Assembly: GCA_045543615.1 (NCBI GenBank)
Contig: JAZPXL010000026.1
Coordinates: forward strand, 1-32,063
Direction: 5' to 3'
Source of the DNA: CAG-390 sp045543615
GTDB lineage: Bacteria; Bacillota; Clostridia; Oscillospirales; CAG-272
Length of the DNA: 32,063 bases
In this document: piece after piece, positions 23,871-32,063 of the stretch
Layout: each line of letters starts with the position of its first letter
Position numbering within the stretch: position 1 is the first letter of the stretch
Translations under genes and position numbers: made by a program
Notes under the pieces: generated by a model
The model's input: the letters and a program-made list of their open reading frames with translations, nothing else
Told to the model about the DNA's origin: nothing
Databases searched by the model: none

Positions 23871-25601
23871 ATGAAAAATATTCCAAGACCCGAACATCCC
23901 CGTCCCGACTTTTATCGTCCGAGCTGGACAAATCTCAACGGCGAGTGGGCGTTCTGCGAGGATTTCGGCTCAAGCGGCAGAGAAAGAGGTCTGCAGAAGG
24001 CAGACGCACCCGCAGAGCTTTTTGATCAGAAAATAACAGTTCCGTTCTGCAGAGAGAGCGTTCTCTCAGGACTCGGACATACTGATTTCTGCGACAGCGT
24101 ATGGTACCGTCGCACAATCGAGGTTGATCCCTCCGAGCTTGACGGCAAGTCCCGCTTCCTTCTGCACATCGGTGCGTGCGATTGGAAGACTGAGATCTGG
24201 GTAAACGGCAAGAGCGTAAAGGTTCACGTCGGTGGCTTTATCTCCTTTGATGCTGACATTACAGATGCACTTGTAGGTGGTGAGAATATTATCACGATCT
24301 GTGCAGATGACCACATCCGTACAGGCAATCAGGCAGGTGGTAAGCAGTCCGATAAGTATTATTCCTACGCCTGTTCTTATACACGTACAACAGGTATCTG
24401 GCAGACAGTATGGCTTGAAAAAGTTCCTGCATCCTACATCAAGTGCTTTAGAGTATACCCCAATATCAATGACTCGACAATTACACTTGTAATTACAGCA
24501 AAGAACGCAGAGGGCAAGACCGTAACAGCAGAGACTTCCTATGAGGGCAGAGCAACAGGTGTTGGAAGCGCAAAGGTAAGTGGTGGCGTTGCAAGCATCA
24601 CTATTGCGCTCTCCGAGCTCAATCTCTGGGAAATCGGAGCCGGCAGACTTTATGACCTTGTGCTCACTATGGACGCAGACAGCGTAAAGAGCTACTTCGG
24701 TATGCGTTCTGTAAGCGTTGAGAACGGAATTGTAATTCTCAACGGCAAGCGCATCTTCCAGCGCACAGTTCTTGACCAGGGCTTCTACCCCACGGGTATC
24801 CTGACAGCTCCGAGCGAGGACGAGCTTATTGCCGATATCGACAGAAGCCTTGCTTGCGGCTTTGAGGGCGCACGTCTGCACCAGAAGATATTTGAGCCTG
24901 TATTCCTCTATCATTGTGATAAGAAGGGCTACATCGTATGGGGCGAGCACGGCAACTGGGGTATGGATATTTCCAGAAGCGAGGCTTGGGCAAACTTCAT
25001 TCCCGAATGGATGGAGTGCCTTGAGCGTGACTTCAACCATCCTGCAATTATTGGTTGGTGTCCTCTCAATGAAACACAGAAGGATCAGGATCCCGACGCA
25101 GTTCGTGCAGTTGCGCTTGTAACAAGAGCATACGACCCCACAAGAGCATTTATTGATTCATCGGGTTGGACACACGTTCCGGGCATATCCGATATTCTCG
25201 ATACACACGATTACGAGCAGAACCCTGAAATTCTCGGTGAGAGATATCAGAAGATGGCAAGAGGCGAGATCACAGTTGGTAAGTCGAGAAGTATGTTCGG
25301 CTACCGTTCAACCTTCCTCAGCGAATACGGTGGAATCAGATGGTCTGACGAGGAGAGCGGATGGGGCTACGGCGACGCTCCCAAGAGCGAGGAGGAGTTC
25401 ATTGAACGCTTCCGTGGACTTGCAAATGTCGCATTTGATTGTCCCGGTATGGGTGGACTTTGCTATACTCAGCTCACAGACGTTGAGCAGGAAGTAAACG
25501 GCCTTTATACATACGACCGCAGAGCAAAATTCGCCCCCGCAATCTTCAAGGCAATACTCAGCCGTAAGGCTTATATCGAGATTGAAGACGAAGCAAAATA
25601 A
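23871..25601 (+). CDS. glycoside hydrolase family 2 protein (beta-galactosidase/beta-glucuronidase-like)
   Basis: The 576-residue protein has the GH2 order: N-terminal sugar-binding jelly roll (about 12-185; SLNGEWAF-like start, VWYRRTIEV, WVNGKSVKVHVGG), an immunoglobulin-like domain (about 186-280) and a TIM barrel. Glu401 in PLNET fits the acid/base and Glu485 in LSEYGG fits the nucleophile. There is no signal peptide, so it should act inside the cell on imported oligosaccharides. It is shorter than classical beta-galactosidases (about 1000) and close to beta-glucuronidase length (about 600), without C-terminal accessory domains. Specificity cannot be fixed by eye. GAGG precedes the ATG. 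No transporter or regulator lies beside it. Confidence 0.92.
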   Translation: MKNIPRPEHPRPDFYRPSWTNLNGEWAFCEDFGSSGRERGLQKADAPAELFDQKITVPFCRESVLSGLGHTDFCDSVWYRRTIEVDPSELDGKSRFLLHIGACDWKTEIWVNGKSVKVHVGGFISFDADITDALVGGENIITICADDHIRTGNQAGGKQSDKYYSYACSYTRTTGIWQTVWLEKVPASYIKCFRVYPNINDSTITLVITAKNAEGKTVTAETSYEGRATGVGSAKVSGGVASITIALSELNLWEIGAGRLYDLVLTMDADSVKSYFGMRSVSVENGIVILNGKRIFQRTVLDQGFYPTGILTAPSEDELIADIDRSLACGFEGARLHQKIFEPVFLYHCDKKGYIVWGEHGNWGMDISRSEAWANFIPEWMECLERDFNHPAIIGWCPLNETQKDQDPDAVRAVALVTRAYDPTRAFIDSSGWTHVPGISDILDTHDYEQNPEILGERYQKMARGEITVGKSRSMFGYRSTFLSEYGGIRWSDEESGWGYGDAPKSEEEFIERFRGLANVAFDCPGMGGLCYTQLTDVEQEVNGLYTYDRRAKFAPAIFKAILSRKAYIEIEDEAK

Positions 25602-25631
25602 AAAACGATATAAAACGATATAAAACAATAG

Positions 25632-25667
25632 AAAACAAAGCCTTTCCATACGGAAAGGCTTTGTTTT
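25632..25667. terminator. bidirectional terminator between GH2 and SbcC-like genes
   Basis: A 16-bp perfect stem (25632-25647 with 25652-25667, loop ATAC) starts with A and ends with T, and so works on both strands between convergent genes. Just before it (25603-25635) are short A-rich direct repeats of AAAACGATAT. Confidence 0.93.
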
Positions 25668-25674
25668 TTGTAAT

Positions 25675-28017
25675 TTATTCTTTTCCGTCTCGCACAAGCG
25701 TAAAGAGCGTGTGCTCTGCGCCGAGAGAGGTGAGAATTTTTTTCTCTCTGTTGTGGCAGGTGAATATCATTATCTGCGACTCCCCGGACATTTCTACGAG
25801 AAGCGAGAGCAGATTTGTTGCTCTGCCATCGTCAAGCTGTACCAAAGCCTCGTCAAGCATCATAGGTGGCATATCCTTACGATACATCATTTTGCAAAGA
25901 GAGGTACGCAGAGCAAAATATGCAGCGTCCCGTGTTCCCGAGGAGAGAGCGGAGATACCTCTCGTGCCACTCTCTGTCATAAGGGATATCGAATAATCGC
26001 CGTCAATTCCGAAATCGCTGTATCTTCCCCCCGTCATTGACGAGAGAAGAGATGACGCCTCTGCACGAAGCCTTGGGGTGATGTTGCCCCTGAGAGTTTC
26101 GCTTGCGCTCGTTATCGACTCAATGGCGAGAGCTATCGCATCGTGCCGTGCCTCAGCATCGGCAAGGCGAGATTCAACCTCTTCAAGCATCGAGGCGAGA
26201 TGTGCAGGATTTTCGGATGTGCGCTCGGCTACCTCAAGATTCTTTTCGGCATCAATTCGTCTCTCCTGCGCAGACGCAAGCCTTGCTGCGTATTCGTCAC
26301 GTTCTGTTTTGAGAGCTGTAAAGTTCGCCGCCGCAAGCATCTCTACTGCCGAGGGACTTAAGTGCGCACGAAGAGATGCTTCGTTCTCGCCCTCAAGCCT
26401 TGCGGCAGATTCTCTAACGGAGTTTCTGTATTTTTCAATATCCTCAACAAGCTTTTCGTGTATCTTTGCAGTTCTTGACGCCGCCTCTGCCGCCTCTGCC
26501 AAAGACTCTGCAAGATCATCCTCTGCACAGGTGCGACCAAATTCAGCAAGAGCCGAGAGTGCCTCAGCTCTTATCTCTGAAACAGCATCGAGCTTCTTTT
26601 GGTACTCTTGTTCAAGTGAGCCTATGAGAGAGGCAAACTCGTTTATCTGACGCCTTGCCTCAATGCAGGCGTTTGCGTGAGAGATAATGACGGCTCTCGT
26701 TACAGCCCCCTCAGCTTCAAGTCCAAGCTCAAAGAGATAGGACAGCGCACGTCTGCGGCCTCTTGCACCCGATGGAATAAGCGCAATACCAAGCACGAAG
26801 AGCAAAAATCCACCGACAGTTACGCCCGACGCCATCGGCATCGTAACAAATGGCAGAAGACGGGCGAAATAAACGGTAAGTGCCGCCGACATAATGAGCA
26901 CGCCAAAAACTATAAGAAGTACGCCCCAAACCGTCTTGGCGGTTGCGTTCTTTCGCATTTTTGCATATTTGTCAGCAATAGCCTCTCCATCGCCTGCCTC
27001 GTCAATATCGTCAGCTCTTGCGGCAAGATTGGTGTCGCCGATCTGCGCACTTCTTGTGCCTGCAAGCTCGCCACGAGCCCGTGCTACCTCGCTCTCTGCA
27101 ACAGAGAGACGACGGGAAATGGAGTCGAGCAGGTCAACGTATTTACGGTCAGGAAGCTTTCCGTCATATCCACTCTCCAAAACAAGCTTGCTAAGCTCAG
27201 CTTCAAGAGAGGCAACCTTTGCCTCACCTGCGTGAAGCATATCAAAACGCTTGAGCGTCTGTATCGTCTCGAACGCACGAAGCCTGTCTTCAGCAACATT
27301 GAGCTTTTCTCTCAGCTCAGCGCAAAGTGTAGCACCTCTTTCGGCACGCCCACGGAACATTATTACATTCTTGTAGGCTTCCTTGGCTTCTTCAAGCCTG
27401 CGTCGAAGCTCGTTTCTCTGCGCCAAAAGCTCGTTTATCGTGCCACCCGAGCCTCGCAGAGGACGAAGAGCGCGCTTTGCTTTGGTAAGCTTGTCAATAG
27501 CCCTTGTGGTGTTCGTGCTTTCATCACCCGAGAAAAGCATATTTTCAAGGGAGGTTGAAATATCAGTGCCGTTTATGCCTGCGAGAGCTTGCTGACGAAC
27601 CGCAGACGTACTGTCAAAGACGGAGAGAGGAACACCGAAGAAGTGCTCGCCTGCGTCCTTGATATTTTTTATTATGCTGTGAGTCGATAGATCCGTCACC
27701 GACATCCTCTCAACACAGCCCTCGCCACGCTCGCTTACAACGGCACGCCTCTCAATGCGATAAGAGCCGTCGGGCGTTGTAAATTCAATATATCCGTCGG
27801 CAACGCCACTATCCCAAGAGAGAGCTCTTTCGTGCTCAAGCACGCCCTCCTCGCTTCTCCTTGAGGGAAGACCATAGAACGCAAATCGGATAAAAGCAAG
27901 CAATGTGCTCTTGCCCGACTCATTTTCACCCTCAAAGACGTTGATGCCGTCTCCAAGGGAAAAAGAAATATCGTGCAGCTTGCCGAATGATCTAATATAA
28001 ATCTTATTAAACTTCAT
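25675..28017 (-). CDS. SbcC/Rad50-like ATPase (YhaN type)
   Basis: The 780-residue protein has an ABC-type ATPase head split by a long coiled coil, like SbcC/Rad50. Walker A is GENESGKST (30-38), the signature motif SSGTRDAAYFALR lies near residue 690, and Walker B is MPPMMLDEA (Asp722-Glu723). A pair of membrane helices (about 360-412) interrupts the coiled coil, as in YhaN of Bacillus, which indicates membrane association. It should pair with the Mre11-like nuclease encoded 14 nt upstream to process DNA ends. GGGAGG precedes the ATG. It is the last gene of the run before the terminator. Confidence 0.88.
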   Translation of the reverse strand: MKFNKIYIRSFGKLHDISFSLGDGINVFEGENESGKSTLLAFIRFAFYGLPSRRSEEGVLEHERALSWDSGVADGYIEFTTPDGSYRIERRAVVSERGEGCVERMSVTDLSTHSIIKNIKDAGEHFFGVPLSVFDSTSAVRQQALAGINGTDISTSLENMLFSGDESTNTTRAIDKLTKAKRALRPLRGSGGTINELLAQRNELRRRLEEAKEAYKNVIMFRGRAERGATLCAELREKLNVAEDRLRAFETIQTLKRFDMLHAGEAKVASLEAELSKLVLESGYDGKLPDRKYVDLLDSISRRLSVAESEVARARGELAGTRSAQIGDTNLAARADDIDEAGDGEAIADKYAKMRKNATAKTVWGVLLIVFGVLIMSAALTVYFARLLPFVTMPMASGVTVGGFLLFVLGIALIPSGARGRRRALSYLFELGLEAEGAVTRAVIISHANACIEARRQINEFASLIGSLEQEYQKKLDAVSEIRAEALSALAEFGRTCAEDDLAESLAEAAEAASRTAKIHEKLVEDIEKYRNSVRESAARLEGENEASLRAHLSPSAVEMLAAANFTALKTERDEYAARLASAQERRIDAEKNLEVAERTSENPAHLASMLEEVESRLADAEARHDAIALAIESITSASETLRGNITPRLRAEASSLLSSMTGGRYSDFGIDGDYSISLMTESGTRGISALSSGTRDAAYFALRTSLCKMMYRKDMPPMMLDEALVQLDDGRATNLLSLLVEMSGESQIMIFTCHNREKKILTSLGAEHTLFTLVRDGKE

Positions 28018-28031
28018 TTGCGCCTCCCGTC

Positions 28032-29174
28032 TTATGTAAAGGACTTGCCGTCAAGGGCAAGCAGACCTATGCGCAACGCCTCATTTGCCAGGGCACGCTC
28101 ACGCTCGTCGGCTGATGATAGCTTCGGAAGAAGCGTGCGATAAAGCTCGCCACGGATGGAGAGATCGGACGCAAGATGCTCAGCACCGAAAACTGCACTT
28201 GTCTTGTCACGAATAACAAGCGAGCAGACAGAAGCACCCAAGGCCTCGGCCTTCATAGGCACTAAAAGCGCAATCTCCGACACCGACGGCTTGTAGCTCG
28301 GCGTGATACTGCCCTCAATATAAACCTTGAGCGAAACGGTCTTGTCAAAGCCCTCACGGGCGATGTGCTCTGCTATGAGAGTGGCAACGGAGGCGTCGCT
28401 GTCAGCACCCGTAACATCGAGATGTGAGACGAGATATTTGTGAGAGGATGTGATGCGCCTCTCCACCGTGGGAGTGCGACCCTCTTCAACAGTAACATAG
28501 AGAACCGAGCCGTCACCCTGCTCGTCAAAGGAGCGTCCCTCGGGGAATGATGAATATGCGACGGTGGTAAGACCCACGGTCTGCACCTCTGGAGCGTTGT
28601 GAATATGCGCAAGAGCCGCATAGTAGCATTCGCTTGAAGCAAAGAGCGAGAGGGGCGTGGGTGCGTATTTTGAAATAGCCGAGGAGGTGTCTGCGTGTGC
28701 GCAGATAAGGTTTATTGCGCCACGGTCAAGAGTGGATGAAAGACCACTCGGGAGAGGCGAGTGGTCAAGCCTGTCCGATGTAAACGCCCAGCCGTAAACA
28801 ACGACAGGCGTAGAATCAACCTCGAACGCGAAGCTTGAGAGCGTCTCGTCCTTGAAAATAAGGACGTTGTCGGACCAGGCGGTGGATGTCCAGACGCTAC
28901 CCGAGGTGTACGGATCGTGGTTGCCGGGAGCAATAATTACAGGCTTGCCAAACTCAGCAAACGCATCCCGAACAGAAGAAAGCGTGTCGGGAGTGACATA
29001 CCCACAGTCAAAAAGGTCACCGGGGATTAGCACAAAGTCGCAGTCTGTGGAGGACTTGATAATCCTGACAAACAGCTCTCTCAGCCCTCGCTTGAGGTTG
29101 TCGGATGTCATAACATCCACTCCCGAAAACGGGGAGTCGAGATGAACATCACCTATGTGAAGAAATTTTATCAT
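28032..29174 (-). CDS. Mre11/SbcD-like DNA repair exonuclease (YhaO type)
   Basis: The 380-residue metallophosphoesterase carries the nuclease motifs in order: DVHLDS (Asp9, His11), GDLFD (52-56), GNHDP (84-88), CAHADT and AHIHN. The last motif reads AHIH where Mre11 normally has GHxH. These residues bind two manganese ions. The C-terminal portion would dock on the SbcC-like ATPase encoded next. AAAGG precedes the ATG at 29174. It is separated by 45 nt from galT upstream, so it may be read from the same transcript as the sugar genes although the functions differ. Confidence 0.9.
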   Translation of the reverse strand: MIKFLHIGDVHLDSPFSGVDVMTSDNLKRGLRELFVRIIKSSTDCDFVLIPGDLFDCGYVTPDTLSSVRDAFAEFGKPVIIAPGNHDPYTSGSVWTSTAWSDNVLIFKDETLSSFAFEVDSTPVVVYGWAFTSDRLDHSPLPSGLSSTLDRGAINLICAHADTSSAISKYAPTPLSLFASSECYYAALAHIHNAPEVQTVGLTTVAYSSFPEGRSFDEQGDGSVLYVTVEEGRTPTVERRITSSHKYLVSHLDVTGADSDASVATLIAEHIAREGFDKTVSLKVYIEGSITPSYKPSVSEIALLVPMKAEALGASVCSLVIRDKTSAVFGAEHLASDLSIRGELYRTLLPKLSSADERERALANEALRIGLLALDGKSFT

Positions 29175-29219
29175 TTTGTTTACCTTTCAATAAGGACTTG
29201 GTGTGTTCTGCGAAAAGGT

Positions 29220-30737
29220 TTAAACGGTGTGACCACCTATTGCACAGACAAAGCGCATAAATGCGGCACGTCCTTCCTCTGTCAGCTTGTAAACGCCGGC
29301 ATCCTCAAGAACACCGACAAAGGTGCGACCGATCTCCTCGCAGAGAATGGAATCAACGTTCTCTGAGGTAAAGGTATATTTGTCAGCAAATGAGGCAAAC
29401 CACTCGGCGTGCTTTGCACAGACCTCGTCAGCGGCAATATCCCCACCCTCAAGGATAAGCTTGCCAAGTCGATCCATCTCGGAGCAGAGTCTTGCAGGAA
29501 GAACTGCAAGTCCCATAACTTCAATAAGACCGATATTTTCCTTTTTGATATTGTGCTTGTCCTCGTGGGGATGGTAAACACCCATAGGATACTCGTCAGT
29601 TGTGAGATTGTTGCGAAGAACGAGGTCAAGCTCGTAATCATCACCCCTGCGTCTTGCGATGGGAGTGATGGCGTTGTGGGGAGTGGAATCGGTATATGCA
29701 AACACGTTGGCGTCAGCATCCGTGTAGCCTGCCCACTTTGTGCGAATGAATTCGGCACAATCCACAAGAGCCTCCTTGGAGGACGAGCGCAGACGGATGA
29801 CTGACATAGGCCAGTTGACAATACCTGCCTCAATTTCGTCATAGCCCTCAATCCTGAAGGGAACGGAGATAGCTGCCCTTTCCATCGCAAATTCGTAGCA
29901 TCCACCCTGCATATGATCGTGAGCGAGAATAGAACCACCAACGATGGGCAGGTCAGCGTTTGAACCGATGAAATAGTGAGGAAGCATCGTTACAAAATCG
30001 AGCTGACGGGCAAAGGTGTTGCGGCATATCTTCATAGGAGTGTGCTCTTCGGAGAGGGCGATGCAGTGCTCGTTGTAATAAACATAGGGAGAATACTGAA
30101 GTCTCCAGCTGTCGCCTGCAAGAGAGAGGGGAATCTGACGGAGATTCTGCCGAGCAGGTGCGGTAACGGTGCCCGCAAAGCCGACGTTCTCGGTGCAGAG
30201 CAGACATTTGGGATATCCCGATTGGGGCGCATTCTTTGCCGCAGCAATATCACGGGGATCCTTCTCGGGCTTTGAGAGATTGATGGAGATGTCAATTTCC
30301 CCATAGGGCGAGGAAACGCTCCAACGGCGATCCTTTGCTATGCGATCGGCTCTGATATAGTTGGAGTCAATGCAAAGGGAGTAGAAATAATCACTTGCCG
30401 CACGGGGCGAGGTCTTGTAAAGCTCAAAGAAACGAGTGTTGACCTCACTCGGACGGGGCATAAGAATACCCATAAGAAGAGTGTCAAATCTGTCGTGAGC
30501 AGAAATGCCCTCGTCGATGATGCCTCTCTCTACTGCGATAGCGCAAAGAGCATCGAGAATTTCGTGAAGAGCGAGAGAAGTACACTCTCCTGCGCCGTCT
30601 GTAAATTCAATAATACCCATCTCGTGGCAAAGAGCGTTTGCGCAGAACGAGCGATCGCTCTCTTCAATCATAGAACGTGACTGTGCGTGGTCAAGAAGTG
30701 CCGAGATGAGTCGGCAAATGTTTGCATTGTCTGTCAT
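29220..30737 (-). CDS. galT: galactose-1-phosphate uridylyltransferase, type 2
   Basis: The enzyme exchanges UDP between UDP-glucose and galactose-1-phosphate in the Leloir pathway. The 505-residue length and sequence are those of the Firmicute type 2 GalT, unlike the 350-residue Escherichia coli type. The nucleophile is expected to be His275 in AHDHMQGG (the HxH motif, 273-275), and MCLLCTEN-like Cys residues are present. The start at 30737 is supported by AGGAGAG; the open frame upstream has no ribosome binding site. galK and galE are not in the window. It follows the PfkB kinase gene by 70 nt. Confidence 0.93.
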   Translation of the reverse strand: MTDNANICRLISALLDHAQSRSMIEESDRSFCANALCHEMGIIEFTDGAGECTSLALHEILDALCAIAVERGIIDEGISAHDRFDTLLMGILMPRPSEVNTRFFELYKTSPRAASDYFYSLCIDSNYIRADRIAKDRRWSVSSPYGEIDISINLSKPEKDPRDIAAAKNAPQSGYPKCLLCTENVGFAGTVTAPARQNLRQIPLSLAGDSWRLQYSPYVYYNEHCIALSEEHTPMKICRNTFARQLDFVTMLPHYFIGSNADLPIVGGSILAHDHMQGGCYEFAMERAAISVPFRIEGYDEIEAGIVNWPMSVIRLRSSSKEALVDCAEFIRTKWAGYTDADANVFAYTDSTPHNAITPIARRRGDDYELDLVLRNNLTTDEYPMGVYHPHEDKHNIKKENIGLIEVMGLAVLPARLCSEMDRLGKLILEGGDIAADEVCAKHAEWFASFADKYTFTSENVDSILCEEIGRTFVGVLEDAGVYKLTEEGRAAFMRFVCAIGGHTV

Positions 30738-30807
30738 TTTTTCTCTCCTGCGGATAATGGTCCGTTTTTCTTTCATTATAATATATAGTATTTTTTGATT
30801 TCGTATT

Positions 30808-31746
30808 TTAAAGCGTGATGACCTTGTCAATTATGAAACGCTGTACCTGCGCATCGGTGGGGATTGACGGAAGCGCACCCGACTTGCTGACGGCAAGTGC
30901 TCCGACTACATTGGCGTATCGCCCAGCCCTCACAATGTCACCCGAGCGCAGATATTCAAGCGTGAGTGCCGCAGTAAAGCAATCCCCCGCCGCTGTGGTA
31001 TCAACAGCTCCTATGCCGTAGGCAGGCAGACAATGATAGTACTTTCCATCATATATGTAACAACCACGCGCACCGAGCTTGAGAACATAATATTTAGCCC
31101 TGACTATCCGTGTAAGCTCCATACAAGCACGCAGACACATATCCGGGTTGGTGGGATTAATTCCCGTGTACGCAAGAGTTTCAGTCTCGTTTGGCGAGAA
31201 TACCAAAAGAGGCGGCAGCTCCCGTAGAGGAAAATCCGGACTTGCAGGCCCTGCATCAAGAAAGATGGGTATCTCCTTCTCATAAGCCCTCCACGCTGCG
31301 TGAAGAACGGTTTGGGCAGGTATCTCAAGCTGCATAAGAAGTCCGTCAGGACGGCATATCATCGCTCCGTCAACATCCTTCTCGTTTAGATTTGCATTGG
31401 CTCCGGGGAAAATGATGATGCGATTTTGTCCGTCAGGCTCAACCATAATGGCGGCAAGCCCCGTCGCAGCCTCGGTATCAATATATAGGAAGCGAGTGTC
31501 AAGCTTTTCTTGCGTGTAAATGCTTCGGAGAATTGCTCCGTTGGCATCCCGACCAAGACGAGCACAAAGAACGCTGTCACCACCAAGACGTCGAATGGCT
31601 ACGGCCGAATTAGCTCCCTTGCCACCCGGCAGAAAAACATATCTGCCGCTGTCGCAAAGCGTCTCACCCGATTTCGGTACGGCGTTTATGTTCATAACAA
31701 AATCCATATTGGCTGAACTTACCGTGAGAATTCTCTTCTGAATCAA
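30808..31746 (-). CDS. PfkB-family sugar kinase (ribokinase-like), TTG start
   Basis: The 312-residue protein has the ribokinase fold: the N-terminal GGKGAN motif (41-46) that holds the sugar and the C-terminal DTTAAGD (249-255) with catalytic base Asp255 and the ATP anion hole. Ribokinase or a related sugar or nucleoside kinase is likely; specificity is not clear. An ATG at 31797 in the same frame lies right at the predicted transcription start with no leader and no ribosome binding site. AAAGGAGGGG precedes the TTG at 31746, and the product then begins with the normal family strand (IQKRILTVSSANMD). It leads the galT-repair gene run. Confidence 0.88.
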   Translation of the reverse strand: MIQKRILTVSSANMDFVMNINAVPKSGETLCDSGRYVFLPGGKGANSAVAIRRLGGDSVLCARLGRDANGAILRSIYTQEKLDTRFLYIDTEAATGLAAIMVEPDGQNRIIIFPGANANLNEKDVDGAMICRPDGLLMQLEIPAQTVLHAAWRAYEKEIPIFLDAGPASPDFPLRELPPLLVFSPNETETLAYTGINPTNPDMCLRACMELTRIVRAKYYVLKLGARGCYIYDGKYYHCLPAYGIGAVDTTAAGDCFTAALTLEYLRSGDIVRAGRYANVVGALAVSKSGALPSIPTDAQVQRFIIDKVITL

Positions 31747-31802
31747 AACCGTTACCCCTCCTTTGCGTAATATGCAAGGACTTAAATATAAATCCATTTT
31801 AT

Positions 31803-31831
31803 ATTATACTATAAACATACATATAAATCAA
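31803..31831 (-). promoter_or_regulatory. promoter of the PfkB kinase gene
   Basis: On the minus strand TTGATT (31826-31831), a 17-nt spacer and TATAAT (31803-31808). Transcription would begin at about 31796, which makes the ATG at 31797 unusable and supports the TTG start 50 nt downstream. Confidence 0.72.
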
Positions 31832-31942
31832 GAGAAAAATCTCGCTTTGTTTAAAAATAACAAAAGAAGAGGTTTATAAACGCCGATTAATTGACAAACC
31901 TGACAAAGTGAAGAAAAAACCAAAAAAAGTTGAAAAAAGGTA

Positions 31943-31971
31943 TTGACAAAATTAAGGGAAAGTAGTATAAT
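31943..31971 (+). promoter_or_regulatory. perfect-consensus promoter, probably of a ribosomal RNA operon
   Basis: TTGACA (31943-31948) and TATAAT (31966-31971) are separated by exactly 17 nt, preceded by A-rich sequence like an UP element. No coding start follows before the window end. The 317 bases from 31747 to the end contain only this promoter, the divergent pfkB promoter and the leader described next. Confidence 0.82.
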
Positions 31972-31977
31972 AACAAA

Positions 31978-32063
31978 GCTGTCGCGAAGAGACAGCGAGG
32001 TCATTGAAAATTGAACAACAGACGAGAAGTACAAGCATATAAAAGTGCGAGGAAAGTCGGTCA
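31978..32063 (+). other. probable rRNA operon leader (partial)
   Basis: Just after the promoter a 6-bp stem GCTGTC/GACAGC (31978-31983 with 31991-31996) is followed by GAGGTCATTGAAAATTGAAC (31997-32016). This last element closely resembles the TCTTTGAAAACTGAAC-like stretch found in Firmicute 16S rRNA leaders, which carries the box sequences used for antitermination and pre-rRNA pairing. The start of mature 16S rRNA is not reached. Confidence 0.65.

Noticed and set aside
24066..25040. Long minus-strand frame of 324 codons inside the GH2 gene
   Set aside because: It is antisense to a well-supported GH2 enzyme with catalytic residues, has Cys/Ile-rich composition, no family match and no ribosome binding site.
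25603..25635. Short direct repeats AAAACGATAT as a mobile-element footprint
   Set aside because: There are only about two and a half imperfect A-rich copies next to a terminator, with no inverted ends or transposase.
26677..27558. Plus-strand frame of 293 codons inside the SbcC-like gene
   Set aside because: It is antisense to a gene with Walker A, signature and Walker B motifs; its composition is not protein-like.
30738..30800. Separate promoter before galT
   Set aside because: A TATAAT-like box is present near 30776, but there is no acceptable -35 or extended -10, so galT is treated as part of the pfkB transcript.
31891..31919. Second promoter starting at TTGACA (31891-31896)
   Set aside because: There is no -10-like hexamer 16-18 nt downstream; only A-rich sequence is found there.

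Overview
This window reads as chromosomal DNA from an anaerobic, low-to-moderate GC Firmicute of the class Clostridia, probably a gut lineage near the Oscillospirales; rank below class is inference. The evidence is the gene content (rubrerythrin under a PerR-type repressor, a CD1247-type protein behind efp, a type 2 galT, YhaN/YhaO-like repair proteins, a CarD regulator), Gram-positive ribosome binding sites (GGAGG or AAAGGA), consensus sigma-A promoters, and one lipoprotein with a lipobox. There is no phage, insertion sequence, CRISPR array or tRNA gene. Nearly all of the window is tightly packed genes separated by stem-loop terminators, several of them shared by convergent genes.

Layout. 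1-290: an array of short hairpins with different stems joined by an invariant 8-nt linker. It lies between the tail of a possible plus-strand gene and a minus-strand HlyIII-family gene. 290-2757 (minus): HlyIII-type membrane protein, then yqeG and an Xaa-Pro aminopeptidase. 3052-3999 (plus): efp and a small acidic Cys-rich CD1247-type protein. 4057-4935 (minus): a sugar isomerase-like TIM barrel. 5172-11514 (plus): a MoxR ATPase, a DUF58 protein and a 1242-residue membrane transglutaminase, a classical three-gene envelope-linked module. 11582-12702 (minus): carD and ruvX. 12899-13489 (plus): a flavin reductase-like protein. 13527-15947 (minus): MBOAT acyltransferase plus SGNH hydrolase, a surface O-acylation pair. 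16092-17060 (minus): perR and rubrerythrin with a palindromic operator on the perR promoter. 17249-19950 (minus): a thymidylate kinase-like gene, an unrecognised membrane protein and an unrecognised lipoprotein. 20180-22844 (plus): argG-argH. 22921-23682 (minus): a ZIP metal transporter. 23871-25601 (plus): a cytosolic GH2 glycosidase. 25675-31746 (minus): PfkB kinase, type 2 galT, an Mre11/SbcD-like nuclease and an SbcC-like ATPase. 31747-32063: the pfkB promoter and, divergently, a perfect-consensus promoter and leader that look like the start of a ribosomal RNA operon whose 16S gene lies beyond the right edge.

Working together: efp/pepP/yqeG and ruvX/carD/tmk are housekeeping functions; perR-rbr is peroxide defence of an anaerobe; argG-argH completes arginine synthesis; the GH2 enzyme, galT and PfkB kinase point to sugar salvage; the MoxR-DUF58-transglutaminase and MBOAT-SGNH modules act at the envelope. 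The least explained item is the hairpin array at the left edge. It is the best candidate for something undescribed, although the sequence alone does not reveal what it does.
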